Source of the DNA: Patescibacteria group bacterium
GTDB lineage: Bacteria; Patescibacteriota; Minisyncoccia; Phycocordibacterales; UBA9973
Assembly: GCA_018813625.1 (NCBI GenBank)
Contig: JAHJBA010000055.1
Coordinates: 1-58,428 of the forward strand
Reading direction: 5' to 3'
DNA: 58,428 nt
The notes beneath the pieces were generated by a model. It worked only from the letters and a program-made list of their open reading frames with translations. It was not told where the DNA came from and did not search any database. Numbering within the stretch: position 1 is the first letter of the stretch; the number at the start of each line of letters is the position of its first letter. Positions 50,276-58,428 of the stretch are shown here, piece after piece. The position numbers were made by a program, and so were the translations under genes.

Positions 50276-51973
50276 TTAATAAACCTCCTGCTGATAACAC
50301 TTTTCGCAATAAACTATTTCTGGCCTGTCTGGAGCATAAGCTGTTTTAATTTCTCTTTTACATTTAGCACATTCTCGATTATATGACTTAGGAGGTAAAA
50401 CTAAATCAAATCTATCTTTACGTCGACATTCAGGACATTTTCTTGGTATTCTCAAATTTAGTTTTTTAAGAATATTCAATTCTCCTTCTATTATTTTATA
50501 ACAACGGCCACATTCACATCTTATAATTTCATTTAAAACATTTTTAAAATCACTTAATTTATCAGGTAATTCTAAATATTCAATAGTATGCACATATTTA
50601 TTTGGTGTAGATTCAAACCATAGATAACCACTGTCTAATGCTTCCTCTTTGTTCTTTATAAAATATTGATTAGCGATAGTTTCATTATAACCAAATGATG
50701 AAAATTCAACTGGAAAAAATTCCCCATATCTATAAACCCTTCCTTTTTTGTCTATATAAGGATTTTCATTCATATTCTTAATGATTTTTTCTCTTAATTT
50801 TTCATAATCATCTTTTAAATATTCTTTATTTAAAATGCAATATTTTTTTCTTTTTAAGTTTGAACAACCAAAAATATACTTGCAGGAGGAAGAGTAATAA
50901 CTATACTCGTTATTATAAGAATCCGGATAAGATCCTATGCAAAATTTTATATCTGACGCTTCGTGCCCTGAAATCAAAGTTTCATAAGCCAAAGAACAAT
51001 TACCTCCCCAACAAGTATAATCATAACAATCCCTTGTGAAAGGAACTGACAGGAATTGCACAAAACGAGAATTCTCAGCACTTGTTCCCAAATAAACATC
51101 ATGAGAATTTTTTGATTCATAAACATAATTACCGGAAACATTTACATTTAAACTATTTCCGTAATATTCCCTATTTGGTTTGGTAATCCAAAAATCTTCT
51201 GACATTTTTTTATATTTAGAAAACTCAGAATAAGAAAATAAATCTATGTTTTTTATAAAATCAAAATATTCCTCTTTTGAACATTGTTTATTAAAAACAC
51301 AATATTGTTTATTCTTTAAATTCATAGAGCCAAAACAATTGTTGCAACCCGAACAATTTTTACAAAAAAATAAATCAAAAGAATTTTCACACTCAAGACA
51401 GGAAATACAATTAAAACATTTATAAATTCCAGTACATTCATAACAAAGCTCCGATTCTCGTGCCCTATGACAATCTGAAGAATCCTTTAAGGTATGCAAA
51501 AAATCTGAATAAAAAGAATTCTCACAAAAATCTGCATAAAATAAAGCGTAGCAATTTTTTAGATAAGAAGAATAATTAGTATAATTTGTGTTAATAAGGG
51601 AAGAATACAAAGTATCAACAGACATATGAGGAGTTTTATTTTTTAATTCCAAAAGTTGTTCTAAGAAATTACGATTTTGATCATAATCCATCCCATACTC
51701 AGTTCCATCCCAATCATCCGCCCACCAACACTTGGAACAAAAAACAATTTGTTTTTTGTCTTTATGAAACATAGAAATAATGTTTTCATTACACTTATTA
51801 CATTTACTTTTATACAAAGAATAAACATTCATAAACGCTAACCTCCTTTGAAATCTACAATCGGGACAAAAGGTAGGCGGAGGAACTTTTATTTTTTCGT
51901 AAAAATTAAAATCTTCAGATTCTATAGTGAAGTCTTTTTTACAATTCTGGCATTGTTTTGTTTCGTTTTGCAT
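50276..51973 (-). CDS. Giant cysteine-rich zinc-ribbon protein, paralogue A
   Basis: I start at the ATG at 51973 (565 aa; MQNETKQCQNC), matching its paralogues. It has about 39 cysteines. An N-terminal ribbon pairs CQNC with FCPDC, then KCNKC with FCSKC-WW. The Cys/Asn/Ser-rich middle (about 140-225) has short repeats suggesting a beta-solenoid. Two copies of the module F-G-(S/C)-x-N-L-K-x-K-x-Y-C-(V/I)-x-N-K follow. C-terminal ribbons CxxC with KCPEC, and ECAKC with YCEKC, end in YQQEVY. It follows paralogue B by 2 bases. I recall this family as common in Patescibacteria and often mislabelled as caib/baif. Function is unknown. Confidence 0.85.
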   Translation of the reverse strand: MQNETKQCQNCKKDFTIESEDFNFYEKIKVPPPTFCPDCRFQRRLAFMNVYSLYKSKCNKCNENIISMFHKDKKQIVFCSKCWWADDWDGTEYGMDYDQNRNFLEQLLELKNKTPHMSVDTLYSSLINTNYTNYSSYLKNCYALFYADFCENSFYSDFLHTLKDSSDCHRARESELCYECTGIYKCFNCISCLECENSFDLFFCKNCSGCNNCFGSMNLKNKQYCVFNKQCSKEEYFDFIKNIDLFSYSEFSKYKKMSEDFWITKPNREYYGNSLNVNVSGNYVYESKNSHDVYLGTSAENSRFVQFLSVPFTRDCYDYTCWGGNCSLAYETLISGHEASDIKFCIGSYPDSYNNEYSYYSSSCKYIFGCSNLKRKKYCILNKEYLKDDYEKLREKIIKNMNENPYIDKKGRVYRYGEFFPVEFSSFGYNETIANQYFIKNKEEALDSGYLWFESTPNKYVHTIEYLELPDKLSDFKNVLNEIIRCECGRCYKIIEGELNILKKLNLRIPRKCPECRRKDRFDLVLPPKSYNRECAKCKREIKTAYAPDRPEIVYCEKCYQQEVY

Positions 51974-51975
51974 AA

Positions 51976-53703
51976 TTAATATACTTCCTGTTGATAACAT
52001 TTCTCACAAAAAACTATTTCAGGTCTGTCCGGAGCATAAGAAGTCTCGAATTCTACTTCACAGTGTTTATCCCCATGGAAATGGCTGATTTTGTCACACA
52101 TGCATTGTCTATGCCAGAGTTTCATTGGATTTTTTAATTTCATTCTTTCTTTATTTCTTTCATCTGGATGAAATCTTGGAATTGGAATATTCATCCTTTT
52201 ATAAAATTCTAATTCAAATTTTGTTAATTTAAATGCCCTACCTGATTTTTCACATTCTATAACTTCATCTAATATAGAATCATCAATGTCTTTAATATTG
52301 TCAGAAATATCTTTCGCTTTTAATGTAATAACATATTTATTATCAACTTTTTCTTTATATGGATATCCCTTTTCTATTATTTCCTCTTTTGTTAACGGAA
52401 AATGATCATTTGTTACTGATTCATTGTAACCATGAGGACAAAATTCATACGGAAAAAATTCACCATATTTATATATCCTACCTCTTTTATCTGTATACGG
52501 CATTTCGTCCATATGTTTTTTAATTTTTTCTACCATCTCAAAATACTCTTCTTTTTCATATTGTTTATTTAAAATACAATACTTTCTATTTTTTAATGCA
52601 ATACAACCAAATAGATAACTGGAAGATCTACAAACATCTGTATATTCAACATTATTTAGAGCGGGTGCTCCGTTTACTACAAATTTAACATTTGACCCAT
52701 TTTCTGAACCACCAGAAGAATGCTCATAAGCTAATTCTGCCCATGAATGACAAACATCCATAGAATCTTTTGCATGAGTAATCCTATACCCATATTTAAT
52801 ATTATGGTTATCATGTCCCTTAAAAGAATAAGAAAGATTTTTAGAATCTAAAAGTTCATCCCCATTTGAATTAACACAATTTATTATTCGTCCATATTTT
52901 CTTGGAAATCCCAATGAAAAATTCCAAAATTTAGTAAAGGTTTTTTGGGTAAATTTATAACTTCCAATATTAAAATCTTTTATTTTCTTTAAATATTCTT
53001 CCCTGGAAAATTGTTTGTTCCAGATGCAATAATTTTTATTTCTAAGATTCACACAACCAAAACAATTCTGACAATTTATACAATCTAAAATAAAATTAGA
53101 ATCTATACAACTTGAGGACCAATAAGAATACTGACAATTATAATTTTTTGTACTGCCAATATTTTGGTACAGTAATTGACTATTTATTATATTATATGAA
53201 TCAACTATTTCTTTAGAATTATCAATATTACTTGAAAAGTATACGCTCTCCGAGCCTAGAAGAGTAGAATATGAAAGATACACATCTTTAACATCTTTAA
53301 CATAATTACAATATTCAGAATTTAAATTTTTACCTATTTTCCAAAGTGATTGACGTGGTATTGTGTTAAATAATTCTTGCCATTGTTTAAAAAAATTTTT
53401 AGAAAAATCATATTTTTGATTGTACTTACCTGGATCCCAAGCGTCACTCCACCAACACTCTGGACAATACACAGGAAAAGGAACTCCGTCATCGTACATA
53501 GAAATAATATTTTTCTTGCACATATCACAACTTCTCTTATATAAAGATCTTTCGTTTCTCCAAATCATTCGACGAACAAAACGACAATGTGGACAAAAAG
53601 TCGGCGGAGGAACTTTTATCTTTTCATAAAAGTTAAAATCTTCAGATTCTATAGTGAAGTCTTTTTTACAATTCTGGCAATTTTTAACTTCACTATTATG
53701 CAT
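51976..53703 (-). CDS. Giant cysteine-rich zinc-ribbon protein, paralogue B
   Basis: This 575-residue protein has about 28 cysteines. It has the same layout as paralogue A: N-terminal CQNC/FCPHC and SCDMC/YCPEC-WW, then a Cys/Ser-rich middle. The two modules are FGCVNLRNKNYCIWNKQ and FGCIALKNRKYCILNKQ, the latter before KYGEFFPYEF. The last 19 residues, from APDRPEIV to QQEVY, are nearly identical to A. The C-terminal insert RQCMCDKISHFHGDKHC adds extra Cys and His. It starts 2 bases after dnaJ ends. No signal peptide or membrane segment is present, so it is probably cytoplasmic. Confidence 0.85.
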   Translation of the reverse strand: MHNSEVKNCQNCKKDFTIESEDFNFYEKIKVPPPTFCPHCRFVRRMIWRNERSLYKRSCDMCKKNIISMYDDGVPFPVYCPECWWSDAWDPGKYNQKYDFSKNFFKQWQELFNTIPRQSLWKIGKNLNSEYCNYVKDVKDVYLSYSTLLGSESVYFSSNIDNSKEIVDSYNIINSQLLYQNIGSTKNYNCQYSYWSSSCIDSNFILDCINCQNCFGCVNLRNKNYCIWNKQFSREEYLKKIKDFNIGSYKFTQKTFTKFWNFSLGFPRKYGRIINCVNSNGDELLDSKNLSYSFKGHDNHNIKYGYRITHAKDSMDVCHSWAELAYEHSSGGSENGSNVKFVVNGAPALNNVEYTDVCRSSSYLFGCIALKNRKYCILNKQYEKEEYFEMVEKIKKHMDEMPYTDKRGRIYKYGEFFPYEFCPHGYNESVTNDHFPLTKEEIIEKGYPYKEKVDNKYVITLKAKDISDNIKDIDDSILDEVIECEKSGRAFKLTKFELEFYKRMNIPIPRFHPDERNKERMKLKNPMKLWHRQCMCDKISHFHGDKHCEVEFETSYAPDRPEIVFCEKCYQQEVY

Positions 53704-53705
53704 AA

Positions 53706-54791
53706 TTAAATCCCCTCTTTTTTGAGCTGTTCGACAAGATCTTGTGCCTTTCGAGAAAGCTTATTAGGAAGCTTAATATTTAATTTAATTAGAAGATCAC
53801 CGCGCTTAGTTTTAGAAACAGGCACCCCTTTTCCCTTCACACGCAGAATTTCATTTATTTTTACGCCTTCAGGAATCTTAACTTTTATCTCGCCGTCTAG
53901 TGTTTCAATAGGATATTCAGCACCCAAAAGAGCGTCAGATAATTTTAAATTCAAATTCATTACTAGGTCATGACCTTCTCTTTTAAATGTCGGATGTGGT
54001 GTAACATTTATTTTTATATACAAATCTCCGGAAGTCCCTTTTGAAATTGCCTCCCCCATTCCGGACAGGCGAATCATCTCACCATCGCGAATACCTGCGG
54101 GAATATTAATAGAAATCTCTTCTTCACGTCGTAACACCCCAGCACCCTTACATTTATCGCATTTTTCAGTCGGAACCTGCCCAGAACCTAAGCATTCTTC
54201 ACAGATTCTTGTGCTTTGAATAGAACCAAGAAATGATCTTTTAATTTCACGTATTTTTCCTTGACCATTGCAATATTTACAAGTATTCATCTTTGTCCCC
54301 GCTTTCGCCCCAGATCCGTTACAAGTAGTACAATTCGAAGTTTTTGTAATTAAAATTTTTCTATTAACACCGAAAACAGCTTCAGAAAAAGAAATTTGTA
54401 TTTCGGTAGAAATATCTCTGCCACGACGAACCTTTGCTCTACCTCCTCCGCCTCCTGTAAAGAAATCAGAAAAAATATCATTTAAATTTCCAAAATCAAA
54501 TTCTGTTCCCCCATTTTGAAATCCAGAAAAATCGAAACCTCCAAAACCGCCTTGCTGATATCCACCAGCTCCACCCATATTTTCGAAACCAGGACCAAAT
54601 TGATCATATTTCGAACGCCTAGCGTCATCAGAAAGTATTTGATAAGCCTCGTTCACTTCCTTGAATTTCTTTTCATCTCCACCTTTCTTGTCTGGATGAT
54701 ATTTATGCGCCATCTTATAAAAAGCCTTCTTTATTTCGTCCTTCGACGCACTTTTATTTACACCTAATATTTCATAATAGTCTTTACTCAT
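53706..54791 (-). CDS. dnaJ: Chaperone DnaJ
   Basis: This Hsp40 co-chaperone has a J domain (1-65) with HPD at 32-34, then a Gly/Phe-rich linker (about 75-115). The cysteine-rich domain carries four CxxCxGxG repeats (CTTCNGSG, CKYCNGQG, CEECLGSG, CDKCKGAG), followed by two C-terminal beta domains. At 361 aa it is complete. DnaK and GrpE are not in the window. It lies tightly between a coupling-type ATPase and two cysteine-rich paralogues. Confidence 0.96.
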   Translation of the reverse strand: MSKDYYEILGVNKSASKDEIKKAFYKMAHKYHPDKKGGDEKKFKEVNEAYQILSDDARRSKYDQFGPGFENMGGAGGYQQGGFGGFDFSGFQNGGTEFDFGNLNDIFSDFFTGGGGGRAKVRRGRDISTEIQISFSEAVFGVNRKILITKTSNCTTCNGSGAKAGTKMNTCKYCNGQGKIREIKRSFLGSIQSTRICEECLGSGQVPTEKCDKCKGAGVLRREEEISINIPAGIRDGEMIRLSGMGEAISKGTSGDLYIKINVTPHPTFKREGHDLVMNLNLKLSDALLGAEYPIETLDGEIKVKIPEGVKINEILRVKGKGVPVSKTKRGDLLIKLNIKLPNKLSRKAQDLVEQLKKEGI

Positions 54792-54807
54792 AGTATTTAT
54801 TTTAGAA

Positions 54808-56364
54808 TTATATCATAGGTTCAACCTCTTGGGAAGTCTTTTTGCTTACTTGTTTTTTCCCGGCACCCTGACTATCGTCAGAGATCGGGAAACCAACCTC
54901 TTCAGACGTCGGGGCTTCATCGTCTTCTTTTACTTCCTGTTTGTTTTTTAATTTTCTTTTAGCTTTTCCTTCGATTATTGCTTTTTCTTCTGCGCTTCTT
55001 ATAATTGAGGCCTCCTCCTCGGCAATAAGATTTGCAGCGGCATCTTTAGCAATGGTATATTTTCTGTGAGATGCCTCGTAAATTTCTTTTTTATATGAAT
55101 GATGAGTCGGAGGCAAAACTCGCAAAGTTTCCGCTGAAAATGGATCATAAGATTCACCATCAATTGTCATTTTTACGTAAATTTCACCAACTGCAAGGTT
55201 AATCATATCTTTGACATCAAAAACTGGAGAAAACTCCGGCTTCATTTTAACGGCATCTTCTCCTCCAACACGGAAAGTAATAATACTACCGCAATTACCA
55301 AGCACCGCCTGGTGAACTCGAGTAATAACTTGACCGACATATTGGTGCGCAATAGTAAGGTTCAGGGCATATTTTCTAGCTTCCGATAAAATATTTTCAA
55401 AAGTTTGGGTGACAACATTTTGAAACTCATCTACGTATAAATAAAAATCCTTACGCTCACTTTCCGGTATGGCTGCGCGTTCCATTCCGGCTTGTTTTAT
55501 TTTTGTTAGAAAAATTGAACCAAGAAAACTGGAATTTTCTTCTCCCAAACGGCCCTTGGAAAGATTGATGAGAATAATTTTTCCTTCATTCATCAATTTA
55601 CTAATATCTATTTTATTTTCTTTCTGTCCAAAAATATTTCTAAGCAACGGATCTGAGAGAAATTGTCCCAATTTATTTACCAAAGGAATAATGGCATCCG
55701 TATCAAATTTTTCTGACCAGTCAGCAAATTCTATAGCGAAGAATCTTTTGACCATATCATCGGTAATGTATTCAACAACTTTTTGTCTGTAATTTCTGTC
55801 CGTAAGCATTGAAATCATCCCGCGCATCGTGGCATGCGGATAATCAAGCAGAGCCAGACAAGTAAAACGAAAAACGTGCTCCAGTCGAGGCGTCCAGTTT
55901 GCTCCAAATTGTTTTTGGAAAACTTCAATTAATCCTTGAGTAAGCTGAAATTTAAACATCGGATCAACATTTGCAAGTGGATTAAATGATGCTGGAAAAT
56001 CAACATCAGAAGGATCAATAATACAAACATCTTCTATTCGTTCTTTTGGTATATAATCAAGAATCGCATCCATTGTCTCTCCGTGCGGATCAATAAGACA
56101 TAAGCCATGGTTATATGTTACATCCTGCCTGATTAAAAGTTCTAATAGCTTAGACTTTCCGACGCCGGATTTTCCAAGAATATAAAGATGCCTTCTGCGA
56201 TCTACTCTTTTGATTCCAAAAATAAATTTTTTTTCTTCCAAGGCTGCAACATAGTTTGTTCGTCCAATAAAAGAAACCTCCGCTGGGTCGAATCTTCCAA
56301 AAACCGGTAATTCCGGTGGAGGTGGAGCATATTTTATCAGTTGAACTCGATTTGGCTTTGCCAT
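54808..56364 (-). CDS. Type IV coupling protein-like / HerA-VirD4 clade ATPase
   Basis: This 518-residue P-loop ATPase has Walker A GKSGVGKS at 64-71, Walker B YLYVDEF in the middle, and typical downstream sequences (AHQYVGQV, CGSIITFRVG) of TraG/VirD4-type DNA pumps. The N-terminus is proline-rich and has no membrane helices, unlike true VirD4. The C-terminal 90 residues are charged and probably disordered. It could act in DNA translocation, competence or pili. Such stand-alone ATPases are widespread in this group. dnaJ follows by 16 bases. Confidence 0.85.
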   Translation of the reverse strand: MAKPNRVQLIKYAPPPPELPVFGRFDPAEVSFIGRTNYVAALEEKKFIFGIKRVDRRRHLYILGKSGVGKSKLLELLIRQDVTYNHGLCLIDPHGETMDAILDYIPKERIEDVCIIDPSDVDFPASFNPLANVDPMFKFQLTQGLIEVFQKQFGANWTPRLEHVFRFTCLALLDYPHATMRGMISMLTDRNYRQKVVEYITDDMVKRFFAIEFADWSEKFDTDAIIPLVNKLGQFLSDPLLRNIFGQKENKIDISKLMNEGKIILINLSKGRLGEENSSFLGSIFLTKIKQAGMERAAIPESERKDFYLYVDEFQNVVTQTFENILSEARKYALNLTIAHQYVGQVITRVHQAVLGNCGSIITFRVGGEDAVKMKPEFSPVFDVKDMINLAVGEIYVKMTIDGESYDPFSAETLRVLPPTHHSYKKEIYEASHRKYTIAKDAAANLIAEEEASIIRSAEEKAIIEGKAKRKLKNKQEVKEDDEAPTSEEVGFPISDDSQGAGKKQVSKKTSQEVEPMI

Positions 56365-56407
56365 ATACTTGCTTATTTTACTATGATTTTAGGTTATTTT
56401 CAAATCT

Positions 56408-58114
56408 TTAATATACTTCTTTTTTATAACAATCTTTGCAAAAAATTTTAGGTGCTTCATCTTCTGTATAATGAGTTTTAAAATAAATACCACATTTATC
56501 ACACACTCTATCTATTTCTTTCATCTGAGAAACCCACGTTTTTACTTTTTCTTCTATTCTACAAAATGGACATTGTCTAGAAAGTGGCACATTTAATTTT
56601 TTTACCAAATCTATTTCTTGACTTACTATTTTATATCCTCGTGGACAAGTACTACATTGGATAACTTCTTTTAATATTTCATTGGAAGTATCTTTTATGT
56701 TATCAGGTAAATCCGTGTAATTTATAGTTATCGGATATTTTTCAAAAAAATGATCATGCCATCTTAATTTATAATCTTCAACTTCATTTTTTGTTTTTGA
56801 AAATAAAAAATTGGCATAAGAATTATTATAAGCATGTGGAGAAAATTCCATTGGAAAAAATTCTCCATATCTATATACATTTCCTTTTTTATCTACATAT
56901 GGCATATCTTCCATGTGCTTTATTATTTTCTCACGTAATTTAAAATACTCTTCCTTGCTATATTGCTTATTTAAAATACAATACTTTTTATTTCTAATAG
57001 AGATACATCCAAAATAATCAGATCCTCCGACAACTGACTTACAATATTCTGCATCATTCAATCCCCAACCAGATTCATGACTAAATTTTACATTAAAAGG
57101 GCTTTCTCCAACAGTCACACATTCGTAAATCAATTCAGCATTCATGCCCCAATCAACATAATCATAACTATCCTTCGTTGAACCATCTCTAATAAGCATA
57201 AGATATTTTGAATCTTCACAAGATGTAACATCAAAACATTGTTTGCAATTTTTAGATCTAAAAACATAACTACCTGAAACATTATTACTTTGAGTTTCCC
57301 ATACTGGCTGAGGTAATGTATTTTTAAAATATTCCTGTGCTTTTTCTTTCCAATATATATATTCTTTATAGGAGCCTAAATCAATATTATTTATTTTCTT
57401 TTTGTATTCTTCCTCAGAAAATTTTTCACCCATAAATACATATGAACCATTTTTTATATTTGCTACTCCAAAGCAATGGTGTGCACCTTCACAATCTCTA
57501 ATAAAAGCACTATCATAACAAAATCTGTTATTACTTATTGATCCATATATATTGTATGATTTAAAAAGATTTGAACAATCAAAACATTTTTCTGAATCCA
57601 TAACAACAGAACATATATATAAATCCTTATTTCTAGTCAACCAAAAATCAGAAACACAATCTTCGTTGTAATCTGAAAAATAAACCATATAACAATTCCT
57701 TGAATGAGCTACATGATTTACATATGGTGAAGTTTTAATGGTTGCAGAATCTACGTGAAGAGCTAAAACAGGGGTTTTACATAAGAGTTCTTTCCATTGT
57801 TCTAAGAATGGTTTATTAAAATCAATCTCTATACCAAAACTTAATGGATCCCAATTGTCACTCCACCAACATTTTACACAGTAAACAGTAAAAGGAGCAT
57901 TAGGTTCATACATTGAAAGTCCTTCTTCCCCACACAAATCACATTTCCTTTTAAACAAAGTAAAACTTGGCATCCAAGCAAGCCTTCTTTGCAATCGACA
58001 ATTTGGACAAAAAGTCGGAAGAGGAACTTTGATTTTTTCGTAAAAGTTAAAATCCTCAGGTTCTATAACAAAATCATGTTTACAGTTCTGACATTGTTTT
58101 GTTTCATTTTCCAT
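56408..58114 (-). CDS. Giant cysteine-rich zinc-ribbon protein, paralogue C
   Basis: This 568-residue protein has about 31 cysteines. It has the same plan as A and B: CQNC/FCPNC, KCDLC/YCVKC-WW, a Cys-rich middle, two modules (FGVANIKNGSYVFMGEK, degenerate and without Cys; FGCISIRNKKYCILNKQ), RYGEFFPMEF, and C-terminal RQCPFC, RVCDKC and FCKDCYKKEVY. It is the most divergent of the three. It begins 7 bases after the winged-helix gene, and its start region carries the same 19-bp motif found upstream of that regulator. Confidence 0.85.
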   Translation of the reverse strand: MENETKQCQNCKHDFVIEPEDFNFYEKIKVPLPTFCPNCRLQRRLAWMPSFTLFKRKCDLCGEEGLSMYEPNAPFTVYCVKCWWSDNWDPLSFGIEIDFNKPFLEQWKELLCKTPVLALHVDSATIKTSPYVNHVAHSRNCYMVYFSDYNEDCVSDFWLTRNKDLYICSVVMDSEKCFDCSNLFKSYNIYGSISNNRFCYDSAFIRDCEGAHHCFGVANIKNGSYVFMGEKFSEEEYKKKINNIDLGSYKEYIYWKEKAQEYFKNTLPQPVWETQSNNVSGSYVFRSKNCKQCFDVTSCEDSKYLMLIRDGSTKDSYDYVDWGMNAELIYECVTVGESPFNVKFSHESGWGLNDAEYCKSVVGGSDYFGCISIRNKKYCILNKQYSKEEYFKLREKIIKHMEDMPYVDKKGNVYRYGEFFPMEFSPHAYNNSYANFLFSKTKNEVEDYKLRWHDHFFEKYPITINYTDLPDNIKDTSNEILKEVIQCSTCPRGYKIVSQEIDLVKKLNVPLSRQCPFCRIEEKVKTWVSQMKEIDRVCDKCGIYFKTHYTEDEAPKIFCKDCYKKEVY

Positions 58115-58118
58115 ATTA

Positions 58119-58137
58119 TTTCTATTCTATAATTCTA
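58119..58137 (-). repeat. 19-bp repeat before paralogue C (second regulator site)
   Basis: TTTCTATTCTATAATTCTA is identical to 58399-58417. It overlaps the regulator's stop codon and ends 5 bases before the paralogue C ATG. The following bases form an imperfect palindrome ATTCTA-(8)-TAGAAT. Confidence 0.7.
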
Positions 58138-58394
58138 ACGAATTGTAGAATACTTTTACCACGATTGGTAAGTTTATGTCGTACAATATTACCCTCACTT
58201 CTCTTCATGAGAAGTCCTGATATAGCCATTTTATTCATATGAGCAGATATATTTTTAAACTCTGATTTTAATTTGTCAGATACCTCCTGCACAGACAATT
58301 CTGGCTCTTTGCCTAATAATTCAAGTATTTGTAATCTTCTATGATTAGCAAAACCTTTGACTATCCTTTCCAATTCCCTGTTTGATTTTTTCAT
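58122..58394 (-). CDS. Winged-helix transcription regulator (ArsR/MarR-like)
   Basis: This 90-residue HTH protein has the ArsR-like pattern F-A-N-H-R-R-L-Q-I-L-E-L-L, a recognition-helix region ELSVQEVSDKL...ISAHMNKM, and a wing with RHKLTNRGKS. It contains no cysteine, so it is not a classical thiol metal sensor. It is probably autoregulated. It starts 5 bases from a copy of the 19-bp motif and next to a perfect palindrome, and the same motif precedes the next gene, paralogue C. Confidence 0.85.
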   Translation of the reverse strand: MKKSNRELERIVKGFANHRRLQILELLGKEPELSVQEVSDKLKSEFKNISAHMNKMAISGLLMKRSEGNIVRHKLTNRGKSILQFVRIIE

Positions 58395-58398
58395 AATT

Positions 58399-58423
58399 TT
58401 TCTATTCTATAATTCTATAGAAT
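58399..58423 (-). promoter_or_regulatory. Palindromic operator/promoter of the winged-helix gene
   Basis: It contains the perfect 12-bp palindrome ATTCTATAGAAT (58412-58423) next to a further ATTCTAT half site (58404-58410). TAGAAT in the repeat can also serve as a -10 box about 9 bases from the ATG, so binding here would block transcription. Confidence 0.6.
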
Positions 58424-58428
58424 ATTAG

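Noticed and set aside
50276..58394. Reading the Cys-rich/ATPase/DnaJ run as a conjugative element or defence system.
   Set aside because: There is no relaxase, integrase, pilus, nuclease or toxin gene. The ATPase alone does not make a transfer system.
1..58428. CRISPR arrays, insertion sequences, phage genes and rRNA genes.
   Set aside because: No regularly spaced repeats, transposase or integrase motifs, phage proteins or rRNA sequences were seen.
1..58428. UGA recoded to glycine, as in Gracilibacteria/SR1.
   Set aside because: Complete genes such as murF and valS end at TGA in the expected place and reading frames do not need TGA as sense.

Overview
The window looks like a chromosome fragment from a Candidate Phyla Radiation (Patescibacteria, probably Parcubacteria-type) bacterium. 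The DNA is AT-rich and densely packed. Many housekeeping proteins are shortened versions of the usual bacterial enzymes (ValRS without its C-terminal arm, AspRS without its GAD insert, a 314-residue MetK). Starts rarely have a Shine-Dalgarno sequence. Several proteins belong to small families I associate with this group. UGA is used as a stop, which argues against the Gracilibacteria/SR1 recoded lineages. This assignment is inference from gene content, because no rRNA is present. LAYOUT: 0.1-4.9 kb (minus) is a dcw-type operon mraZ-rsmH-ftsL-ftsI-murF with a promoter and two MraZ boxes upstream. 5.0-7.3 kb holds a small internally repeated protein (plus) and greA-lysS (minus). 7.4-11.4 kb (plus) is rpsU-ybeY-ftsA, then ftsZ-trxB. 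11.4-11.9 kb is a tRNA patch: tRNA-Ser(CGA) nested inside the two halves of another serine-type tRNA, a tRNA remnant, and tRNA-Glu. 12.2-18.8 kb (plus) holds a GlmU-type uridylyltransferase, gdhA, tRNA-Val, tsaD, valS, a PrsW-like protease and Hsp20. 18.9-20.4 kb carries tRNA-Phe, -Arg and -Gly, a glutaredoxin-like protein and an orphan 175-residue gene. 20.4-30.5 kb (minus) has small membrane proteins, an M23 peptidase, gltX, methylaspartate ammonia-lyase, then murG-ftsW-mraY-dacA-scpB-scpA read from the other end. 30.6-36.5 kb (minus) has membrane proteins, a likely new small RNA (plus strand), and trpS-aspS-pepA. 36.6-38.6 kb (plus) is dnaB-recR. 38.7-50.2 kb mixes rplU, cysS, an AI-2E-type transporter, a three-gene split sensor kinase unit, a DUF2156 protein, an EamA transporter, metK and speB. 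50.3-58.4 kb (minus) is the accessory-looking part: a winged-helix regulator, three very large cysteine-rich paralogues, a type-IV-coupling-like ATPase and DnaJ, all in one direction. HOW IT FITS TOGETHER: most of the window is envelope synthesis and division (three separated pieces of the dcw set, plus DacA and M23), chromosome segregation (ScpAB), replication and repair (DnaB, RecR) and translation (six tRNAs, six aminoacyl-tRNA synthetases, TsaD, bL21, bS21, YbeY, RsmH). The features most worth following up are: (i) the cysteine-rich paralogue island with its own regulator and a 19-bp motif duplicated in front of both of the first two genes; (ii) at least ten promoters whose -10 box lies 6-8 bases from the start codon, implying widespread leaderless mRNAs; (iii) the nested serine tRNAs; (iv) a promoter-to-terminator small RNA of about 178 nt.
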